A program made the position numbers and the translations under genes. Under the pieces are notes generated by a model that saw nothing but the letters and a program-made list of their open reading frames with translations, had not been told where the DNA came from and did no database searches. Below are positions 58,498-64,000 of a DNA stretch of 64,000 bases, piece by piece. This DNA comes from Infirmifilum sp. NZ (GTDB lineage: Archaea; Thermoproteota; Thermoprotei; Thermofilales; Thermofilaceae), in NCBI RefSeq assembly GCF_022693705.1, contig NZ_CP094288.1, positions 484,490 through 548,489 on the forward strand, read 5' to 3'. Position 1 is the stretch's first letter, and each line of letters starts with the position of its first letter.

Positions 58498-60060
58498 GTG
58501 GGCTGGGAAAGCTGGGGAAACGGCGAGGGGCTCGCCGACGCCTACAGGGTGTGGGAGATAAAGGCTAACAGGGAGGAGAGGCAGAGGATGCAGCGACTCT
58601 ACCTCAGGCTGTCGAGCGCAGTCAGGCAGGCCTGCAAGGCCCTCGAAGAGAGGCTCGGCAAGGATTTCAGAGAAGATCCAAAGAAGTTCAGCGAAGAGTT
58701 AATCGGGGAGGCCTCGAAGACGGCTGGGCTGCCGAAGGGCCTGTTCTGGTACGCCGTGGAGTGGCGCAGGATGGTCGCGGAGGCCAAGGGGAAGTCTAAG
58801 AGGCGTAGCGGGTTCACTCCGCCTCCGGTGCCGCTGCTAGTCAAGGTGGTCGGCAACGGCGATAGGCTACACGGCAACGGTAGCGCCGTAGCGGTGCTTG
58901 AAGCATCCAGGAATGAGCTACGCATTCCGAGCGCAGGTGTCGCGGTGAGGCTGAGGCCATCGCTGGTCAAAGCGGTGCTGGAGGACGTACAGAGGTTTGG
59001 CGACGTTAAGCTGACCTTGCAGCTAACGGCTAAAGGTAGGCTGAGGCTTATTGCGCACCGCGTTGTCAAGCAGGTAAGGTGGGGCGGCGAGGGCAGGCTG
59101 GCCGTCATAGCATTGGACGTGAACAGCTCTCACGGTTTGTACTTAATGGCCTTCACCTTCGACAGCAATGTGAGGCTGGTTGCGCAGCGCGTGTTTAAGC
59201 CGCCGAACACCACGTTGCTGAGGCTACTAGCAGCAATTATGACCAGCTACTCCGAGGTTAAGTGCTGGAGTGAGGCCGTCAAGAGGTTCAGGCAGAGGAG
59301 GGACGTCAGGAGTCTACAGAGAGAGGGGAGGGGCTCCGCGGTGGAGGGGGCCTTGAGGCTCGCGGAGAGGCTGAGGGCGAAGATAAACCTGACCTCTGAG
59401 AGAGCAGAGCACATAGCTGGGCAGGCGTCGAGGAAGGTGAGGAAGCTTAACGAGGACTGGGTCAGAGGCGTGCTCAAGGAGCTGAGAGCGTTGATAAGAA
59501 AGCTGAGGGATCAGGGTTACACTGTCGTCATCGTCGTGGACGTGCCGCAAGCCGAGTCCCTGAGGGGAACAAAGCTACAGAGAACGCTACTCAGAGCGGC
59601 GAGGAGGCTGGAGAACATGGCCTGGTACGAGGGGGCGAGGTGGTTCAAGCCTGACAATAACATCTCGGGCAAGCGGTGCCCCATCTGCGGGAAAGAGGGG
59701 GTGGAGGTGCAGAGAAGGTACTACAAGTGCCCTAAGTGCAACCTAGTTTACGGCAGGGACTGGACAGCAGCCTTCAACGCCGCAAAGCTCTTCCTGAGGG
59801 TTTGCAGAGCGGAGAGGCACCTCGAAGCCTTGAGCCAGTGGCTCCAGAGCCACAAGACAGCCCTAACGCCGGCAGGCCCCGGCCCCAGTTCCCCCGGCTC
59901 CCCGAGCAGGGGCGGTCCGGGGGTGCCGCGCGCGGCGCGAGGAGGGGATGTGCCCGCGGCAACGCGGGCAGAAGGCCGCCCAGCCAGGGCGGCCACCCCG
60001 CAAGGGGCACCCATGACACCCCGCAAGGGGGGCCCTCAGACCAGTGAAGGGGGCAGATGA
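58498..60060 (+). CDS. TnpB-like RuvC/zinc-ribbon nuclease (copy 2)
   Basis: 520 aa. RuvC-I is IALDVNSSHGLYL (D207); RuvC-II is VIVVDVPQAESLRG (D348, E353); zinc-ribbon cysteines C394, C397, C411, C414; RuvC-III is GRDWTAAFNAAKL (D421). Shares with copy 1 the family motifs NSSHG(F/L)YL and DVPxxESLRGxxLQRTL, but the N-terminal halves differ strongly. As in copy 1, the usual RuvC-II Glu is Val, followed by Asp. The last 75 codons are Gly/Pro/Arg-rich because the frame runs through a hairpin-rich element. No TnpA is present. Confidence 0.85.
   Translation: MGWESWGNGEGLADAYRVWEIKANREERQRMQRLYLRLSSAVRQACKALEERLGKDFREDPKKFSEELIGEASKTAGLPKGLFWYAVEWRRMVAEAKGKSKRRSGFTPPPVPLLVKVVGNGDRLHGNGSAVAVLEASRNELRIPSAGVAVRLRPSLVKAVLEDVQRFGDVKLTLQLTAKGRLRLIAHRVVKQVRWGGEGRLAVIALDVNSSHGLYLMAFTFDSNVRLVAQRVFKPPNTTLLRLLAAIMTSYSEVKCWSEAVKRFRQRRDVRSLQREGRGSAVEGALRLAERLRAKINLTSERAEHIAGQASRKVRKLNEDWVRGVLKELRALIRKLRDQGYTVVIVVDVPQAESLRGTKLQRTLLRAARRLENMAWYEGARWFKPDNNISGKRCPICGKEGVEVQRRYYKCPKCNLVYGRDWTAAFNAAKLFLRVCRAERHLEALSQWLQSHKTALTPAGPGPSSPGSPSRGGPGVPRAARGGDVPAATRAEGRPARAATPQGAPMTPRKGGPQTSEGGR
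59935..60057 (+). ncRNA. Hairpin-rich 3' element, possible guide RNA (copy E2)
   Basis: Inside and at the end of the TnpB-like frame. Perfect stems: TGCCCGCG-GCAA-CGCGGGCA (59951-59970), GGCCGCCC-AGCCA-GGGCGGCC (59974-59994), then CCCC-GCAA-GGGG at 59996-60007 and again at 60019-60030. GCAA loops are stable GNRA tetraloops. The terminal AAGGGGGGCC...GGGGGCAGA (last block 60049-60057) matches AAGGGGGCC...GGGGGCAGA at the end of E1. In TnpB systems the omega RNA overlaps the 3' end of the gene and right end in just this way. Expression and guide function are inferred. Confidence 0.55.
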
Positions 60061-60078
60061 GGCCAGGCGCGGCCTTTC

Positions 60079-60963
60079 CTACGGGTAAGCTTCCGTGCAC
60101 TCGCCTCTGAGCGGGCAGCGATCGCAGAGCCTCCTCGAGCAGTAGGTCTTGCTGTGAACGTAGAACACCGTCTGAACCCAGCCCGCCAGCTCGCCCAGAT
60201 CCCTGGAGGCCCTCCACCTCAGGCACCTGTCCCGGATGGGGCACTCGTCGCACCTGTGCTTAGCGCAGTACTCTTTGGCTGGCGGCCGCAACCCTGCGAA
60301 TATTCCGAGCCTCGAGCTCATCGCCACGAAGTGCCTGTCGATTGGGGGAGAGGTGGGGTCTGCGAGGGCGTATAGGATAAAGGCGTCAGCGGTCTTCGGG
60401 CCGACGTAGGGGCTGCTGACGAGGCGCCTCCTCAGCTCGAACCTGTCCCCGTTGAACGCCTCGGGGAGGCTTTCCAGCGCTTGAGGCAGCCTCTTCGCCT
60501 GGAAGCTCGGGATAGCCTTGGAGGCTATAGTGGCGGCTTCATGCGGGTTGTTCGTCTGGGACCACAGGTTGCTCGTCCACGAGAGGACGTTGCTGTGGTA
60601 GCTCGTGTTCTGGCTGAGGAAAACCGCCACGAATATGTGTAGGGGGTCGAGGGGGTCGACGGAGAGGCTTAGGGGCGCGTACACGAGGCGGAGGGTCTCG
60701 ACCAGGTAGCTGAGGCTCCTTTTCACCGTCGCCCTCTCGAATACCTCCCTGTACCACAACCCGCTGATGTAGCTTGTCGGCTCCTCGCTGCAGGTCGACT
60801 CGATCACGCCGCCGACCTGTCTGAGCGCGCAGCCCCTCTCCCGCCCCGCTACCTTAACGTAGCTGTCCTCCCCCTCCGGCTTCAGCAGGGATAGGGAGAA
60901 GGAGGGGTAGAGCGTGAGCGAGAGGTCGATCCCCCTGCTGTCGAGCACGGCTTTCGCGGCCAT
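60079..60963 (-). CDS. HhH-GPD DNA glycosylase with two FeS-type cysteine clusters
   Basis: Endonuclease III-like base-excision enzyme. AVFLSQNTSYHSNVL, then SSPYVGPKTADAFILYALA (helix-hairpin-helix with catalytic Lys) and PPIDRHFVAMSSRLGI with the catalytic Asp. The C-terminus has two cysteine groups with identical spacing CX4CX2CX5C (CAKHRC.EC.....C and CSRRLC.RC.....C), whereas standard endonuclease III has one CX6CX2CX5C. The N-terminal 110 residues look like an added beta domain, as in 8-oxoguanine-type glycosylases. Lesion specificity unknown. Confidence 0.85.
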   Translation of the reverse strand: MAAKAVLDSRGIDLSLTLYPSFSLSLLKPEGEDSYVKVAGRERGCALRQVGGVIESTCSEEPTSYISGLWYREVFERATVKRSLSYLVETLRLVYAPLSLSVDPLDPLHIFVAVFLSQNTSYHSNVLSWTSNLWSQTNNPHEAATIASKAIPSFQAKRLPQALESLPEAFNGDRFELRRRLVSSPYVGPKTADAFILYALADPTSPPIDRHFVAMSSRLGIFAGLRPPAKEYCAKHRCDECPIRDRCLRWRASRDLGELAGWVQTVFYVHSKTYCSRRLCDRCPLRGECTEAYP

Positions 60964-60969
60964 AGCGGT

Positions 60970-61392
60970 TTACTCTTCGTGGTGGTGCCTCTCCGAGGGC
61001 TCTACGAGCTGGAACATTATGTCGACCACCCTGGCGAACTCCTTCACTCTAACCACGGTGATGCCGTCCGGCCTCTCGAGCACGACGTCCCTAGCCTCGT
61101 CCACGCCACCGCACTCCTGGAGGCTCCTCGCGGTGCACACCTCCTCCGTTACCGCGACGAGTGGCTGCACACCGGCCTCCAGGAGCCTGTTCATCTCGCA
61201 GGGATCCTCGATCGCCGTAACGACCTCCTCCGCCTTCACGTCCCTCATCGCTTCAAGCACCTCGTCGGCCTTGGAGAGGGGCCCGACGCCGACGAGCACG
61301 ACGTCCTCCCCCAGCTGGGACGCGAGTAGGTCTCGAATGTACTTGTTGGGCGTGAAGTCCAGGGCCCAGGCCACGATCCTGATCGCGCTCAC
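60970..61392 (-). CDS. Small alpha/beta protein, unknown
   Basis: 140 aa. Strand-helix pattern RIVAWALDFTPNKYIRDLLASQ, DVVLVGVGPLSKADEVLEAM, EEVVTAIEDPCEMNRLLEA, QPLVAVTEEVC. It looks like a Rossmann-like or receiver-like fold with an SERHHHEE tail. No family recognised. Its start overlaps the end of the cyclophilin-like gene by 4 bp, and the glycosylase gene follows after 6 bp, so the three are likely co-transcribed. Confidence 0.6.
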   Translation of the reverse strand: MSAIRIVAWALDFTPNKYIRDLLASQLGEDVVLVGVGPLSKADEVLEAMRDVKAEEVVTAIEDPCEMNRLLEAGVQPLVAVTEEVCTARSLQECGGVDEARDVVLERPDGITVVRVKEFARVVDIMFQLVEPSERHHHEE

Positions 61393-62135
61393 CCCGATAG
61401 CGCCAGGACGTCTACAACCTTCAAGTAGTCGTTCACGACCTGCCTCACCACGTCCGGAAGGGTCTCTTCGCGCTGGGTGAACTCCGAGAGGATGACGTAG
61501 CCCTCCTCGTTCACGTCCACCCTGCTCCTGACGATCCTCTTCATCCTGTACTGGACAGCCTCGTCAAGCGTCGAGTAGTCCCTAAGGTACACCGGGTCCG
61601 ACTCCACCACGTAGCCGTAGCTCTCCGCGAAGACCTCGAACCCCACCCTGAAGTTGTGCCTAGCGAACGCGCCCGCAACGCCCTCGTACCCGCCCCAAAC
61701 CCTCGGCGTGGCGTAGAAGCCGGCCCTGTTGAGCAGATCGGAGGCCCCGCTAGCCCGCTCCGAGTACGCGCCCGGCTCGATCGCCTCCACCCTGACCTCC
61801 TGCTCCTCGGAGTACTCCGCGTCCTCTATGACCCCGAGTATGTAGTGCTTGGGGCCCAGGAGCCAGCCCACCTGCACGACAGGGCCGTACGGCTGGCTCG
61901 CCCACGAGAAGATGCAGATAGCCTTCCCGGGTGGCCAGTACGCCAGCGACCCGCTGGGGACGCGCGTCACGAGCTCCCCGGTGAAGTCGATGTTCGTCTC
62001 GAAGTACACCTCCTCCTTCCACACGAGGAGCTTAGACGCTATGGGTAGCTGGCCCCTCACCTTCTCGTAGAACTCCTTGCTCGTCACGACGACGGGTGCC
62101 TCGAAGCCCTCACCGAAGACAACCTTCAGGTACAT
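61389..62135 (-). CDS. Cyclophilin-like fold protein with C-terminal extension
   Basis: Residues about 1-100 match the archaeal/Thermotoga cyclophilin-like family: LPIASKLLVWKEEVYFETNIDF, then GSLAYWPPGKAICIFSW (the YWPPGKAxCIF signature) and VQVGWLLG. Peptidyl-prolyl isomerase activity is not established for this branch. The C-terminal 150 residues are unknown, with an acidic segment and a helix LPDVVRQVVNDYLKVVDVL. CTTATTTGG (62158-62166) lies about 27 bp before ATG 62135: leaderless. Confidence 0.72.
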   Translation of the reverse strand: MYLKVVFGEGFEAPVVVTSKEFYEKVRGQLPIASKLLVWKEEVYFETNIDFTGELVTRVPSGSLAYWPPGKAICIFSWASQPYGPVVQVGWLLGPKHYILGVIEDAEYSEEQEVRVEAIEPGAYSERASGASDLLNRAGFYATPRVWGGYEGVAGAFARHNFRVGFEVFAESYGYVVESDPVYLRDYSTLDEAVQYRMKRIVRSRVDVNEEGYVILSEFTQREETLPDVVRQVVNDYLKVVDVLALSG

Positions 62136-62170
62136 TGTGATTAGAGCTTACCCCAACCAAATAAGACTTT

Positions 62171-63148
62171 TCATCTGCCCGCCACCCTCGCTAGGGAGTT
62201 CTCGAACGACAGCATCGACACGTAGTCCATCAGGTGGGCGTAGTAGAGCGGCGCCAGGCTGGAGCCCTCGGCTACCCTCAGCGCGGCCTGAAGGCCCCTG
62301 TAGTGGTAGAAGGCCTCGAGGACAAGCTCGGCGAAGTCGAGGGGCAGAACGTCCACCGGGGGGAGCTTGGAGGCCACCTCCTCGAAGCCCCGCCTCGCGG
62401 CGCCGGCGTACCCCGCCTCCGCCAGGTTCCTGGCGACTAGGAGCGAGAGGTACACGTCCTCGAGGGAGCCGCCGAGGGGCACCTTCATGGCGATGCTCTC
62501 CACGGGGGTGCCAACCCCCTCCTCGTAGCGGGGGTGCTTAGCGAGCCTGGAGAAAAGGACAATCTTCTTCCTGCTGTCCCTCAGCTTCTCGACGAGCCTG
62601 ACGACCCTAACTAGAAGCTCGAGCGACTCGGGCCTCGACAGAGCGACCTCCACGTAGATCGAAGCCCTCCTCGAGCCCCTGAAGCCCTCCGCGACGCGCA
62701 CAGCCCTCTCCACCTCGCCGCACCTCGAAAAGGCCAGCGCGAGCCTGGCCTTCCCGGAGTAGCCCACGGGCGGCGCGTAGCTAGCGGCCATCGAAAGGAA
62801 TTCTTCGTGGCCGCCGGCCCCGAGCGCGTAGACCGTCTCAGCCAGCCTGGACAGCGCGTAGACCTTCTCCTCGTACCTCAGGGATGGGACCAGCGCGAGC
62901 ACCTCCCTGACCGTGCTGTCGAGCGAGGAGGGGTCGTATAGGGGCATCTCCGCGAGAACATACGCCCTGAGGTACGGGCTCCTCACCCTGCCTACGAGCG
63001 CTCTGTAATCCAAGCCGAGCCTCCCCGAGGCCCGAGCCAGCGAGGCGTAGGCGTAGTCCCTGTACCTTGCAGGGAGCGTCGATACCTCCTCGGGGTCAAC
63101 AACCTCAAACAGGTTCAGCATCAAGTGGAGTTCCCCCGGGCTGAGCAT
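62171..63148 (-). CDS. Alpha-solenoid protein of unknown function
   Basis: 325 aa made of repeated helix pairs (for instance YRDYAYASLARASGRLGL, KVYALSRLAETVYALGAGG, KARLALAFSRCGEVERAVRV, VARNLAEAGYAGAARRGFEE), a TPR/HEAT-like solenoid. No catalytic motif and no membrane span. Probably a scaffold. It is next to the cyclophilin-like gene on the same strand, with a small gap. Not recognised further. Confidence 0.65.
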   Translation of the reverse strand: MLSPGELHLMLNLFEVVDPEEVSTLPARYRDYAYASLARASGRLGLDYRALVGRVRSPYLRAYVLAEMPLYDPSSLDSTVREVLALVPSLRYEEKVYALSRLAETVYALGAGGHEEFLSMAASYAPPVGYSGKARLALAFSRCGEVERAVRVAEGFRGSRRASIYVEVALSRPESLELLVRVVRLVEKLRDSRKKIVLFSRLAKHPRYEEGVGTPVESIAMKVPLGGSLEDVYLSLLVARNLAEAGYAGAARRGFEEVASKLPPVDVLPLDFAELVLEAFYHYRGLQAALRVAEGSSLAPLYYAHLMDYVSMLSFENSLARVAGR

Positions 63149-63251
63149 TTATCAGTGATAATGTGCAATACCCGACGCTACGGAGGTAGCTCCACGGTAA
63201 GACAACCATACGGACTGTATTCGCTTAACAGAGCCTTGGTTCTCAATGAAT

Positions 63252-63662
63252 CTAGAAGTCCTCCTCGAGTAGCTCTCTTACTGAGAGGACTTTAACATGC
63301 CTCGAGGCTTTATTCCTCAGCCCCTTGTCGTCAGTTACTAGGGTGAGGTTGCGTTTTACAGCTAGGTAAAGGTAGGAAGCATCGTAAATCGTGAGGCCCT
63401 CATTTGTAGCGAGCTCAAGAACGCCTATCTCCCCGCCCGCAATACTATTGACCTTGAGCGCCCTAAACAAAGTATTAAGAGCATCAGCAAACTCGAGCGC
63501 TTCACCGTAATCCAGCCTCCTGAGCAGTGCCGTCTCTTTCCAAATAGCATTTAGCGCCTCATAGCGAGCCAGGTCCAGGGTTTCACCTTCGAGGAAGGCC
63601 GCGAGCCTACCCCTCTTTGCCAAGTTGACTACCGCGCTTGCATCAAAAATATACTTAGTCAC
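63252..63662 (-). CDS. vapC: PIN-domain toxin, VapC-type (second pair)
   Basis: 136 aa PIN protein: N-terminal KYIFDASAVVNLAKRG with the first Asp, ARYEALNAIWKETALL with the mid Glu, and YDASYLYLAVKRNLTLVTDDKGLRNKA with the C-terminal acidic residues. Likely an RNase toxin. Overlaps the antitoxin gene by 4 bp (ATGA). This pair differs from the VapBC at 4.2-4.9 kb in its antitoxin type. Confidence 0.9.
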   Translation of the reverse strand: MTKYIFDASAVVNLAKRGRLAAFLEGETLDLARYEALNAIWKETALLRRLDYGEALEFADALNTLFRALKVNSIAGGEIGVLELATNEGLTIYDASYLYLAVKRNLTLVTDDKGLRNKASRHVKVLSVRELLEEDF

Positions 63663-63886
63663 TTCAAATCCCTCTCTTCTCTAATTAGCTCCGCTATCTC
63701 CTCATCTCCTATGTTTTTCAGCTTCTCGCTAAGCTTCCTCAACTTCTCCTCCGCCTCCTCCAAGATCCTCCTCCTGACCTCCCTCTCTATAGCTTCCCTT
63801 ATTATAGGGCCCGGCTTAATCCCATACTTACTCATAAGCTCCTTCAGCTCCTTGGGGATCTTTGCCGAAACAGTAACGTACTCCAC
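63659..63886 (-). CDS. vapB: VapB-type antitoxin, ribbon-helix-helix-like
   Basis: 75 aa: EYVTVSAKIPKELKELMSKYG, then KPGPIIREAIEREVRRRILEEAEE, a ribbon-helix-helix-type DNA-binding start followed by a helical tail that would wrap the toxin. GTG 63886 lies about 30 bp after CTTTTAATAAG (63911-63921), so the mRNA is leaderless or nearly so. Overlaps the vapC gene by 4 bp. The last 114 bp of the window hold this promoter and nothing else seen. Confidence 0.87.
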   Translation of the reverse strand: MEYVTVSAKIPKELKELMSKYGIKPGPIIREAIEREVRRRILEEAEEKLRKLSEKLKNIGDEEIAELIREERDLK

Positions 63887-64000
63887 GTAAACCTTATTTC
63901 AGTAGACTTATTAAAAGTTTACTCTGAGCGCTACATCTGCAACTCCCGCTTTGCTTCGCCAAACCGGTGATGAACCCTACACAATTATCGCCGCGCGCCA

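Noticed and set aside
1-64000. CRISPR array or direct-repeat array
   Set aside because: No regularly spaced repeat of 20-40 bases with unique spacers was seen by reading; an array-finding program was not run.

Overview
The window reads as a chromosomal segment of a thermophilic archaeon of the Thermoproteota. It carries Alba, a NurA-HerA-Mre11-Rad50 repair operon, a tungsten-type aldehyde:ferredoxin oxidoreductase with its ferredoxin, VapBC and HEPN-MNT modules, a P3A proton-pump-like ATPase, TatA, S49 and S16 proteases, and no bacterial-type promoters. Many genes have a TATA box 25-29 bp before the start codon and hence probably leaderless mRNAs. GC-rich coding DNA and the gene mix would fit Thermofilales, but that placement is inference. 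No rRNA, recognisable tRNA or CRISPR array was seen.

Layout. 0-10 kb: end of an ABC importer, a DNA glycosylase and nitroreductase, a secreted coiled-coil protein, VapBC with a palindromic operator, a P-type ATPase, a corrinoid methyltransferase pair (MttB-like and MttC-like) and small genes. 10.2-12.4 kb: a TnpB-like nuclease gene preceded by a broken winged-helix gene and followed by a GC-rich structured 3' element. 12.4-17.7 kb: an exported Lon-like protease beside a membrane-tethered winged-helix protein, Alba, and two putative DNA-binding proteins. 17.8-21.8 kb: a visibly decaying island with a PqqD-like protein, a radical SAM/SPASM enzyme with a frameshift and a lost cluster cysteine, and an ABC-2 exporter with broken N-termini. 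21.9-25.4 kb: an unusual three-gene operon (PLP enzyme, DUF1611/DgcN-like, MurL-like PP-loop protein). 27.5-34.1 kb: the repair operon, whose Rad50 lacks a zinc hook and has a hydrophobic hairpin at the coiled-coil apex. 34-48 kb: peroxiredoxin, CTP-dependent polyprenol kinase-like protein, Sua5, an ABC-2 system, a CBS protein, ferredoxin and AOR, SfsA, MetE-like methionine synthase, HEPN/MNT genes, MobB, a ThiF/MoeB-type enzyme, TatA. 48-57.5 kb: transporters, a flavin disulfide oxidoreductase, SppA, a GT2 glycosyltransferase and a sugar nucleotidyltransferase. 57.8-60.1 kb: a second winged-helix + TnpB-like + 3' structured element cassette. 60-64 kb: an FeS DNA glycosylase, three poorly characterised proteins and a second VapBC pair.

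Most promising unexplained system: two divergent TnpB-like proteins (10686-11891 and 58498-60060), each preceded by the same type of winged-helix gene and each followed by a GC-rich 3' element. Related copies of the 3' element also lie alone at about 21545-21605 and 52690-52800. The blocks keep nearly the same spacing in these copies, and the 60-kb copy folds into perfect hairpins with GCAA loops. This suggests a family of guide-RNA-like (omega/reRNA) right ends, two of them orphaned.

Caution: at least six single-base frame breaks were found, four of them in or beside short homopolymers (58047-58050, 12196-12200, 38618-38621, 18420-18423). Some may be sequencing errors; their clustering at 17.8-21.8 kb together with a missense loss of a key cysteine argues for real decay there.
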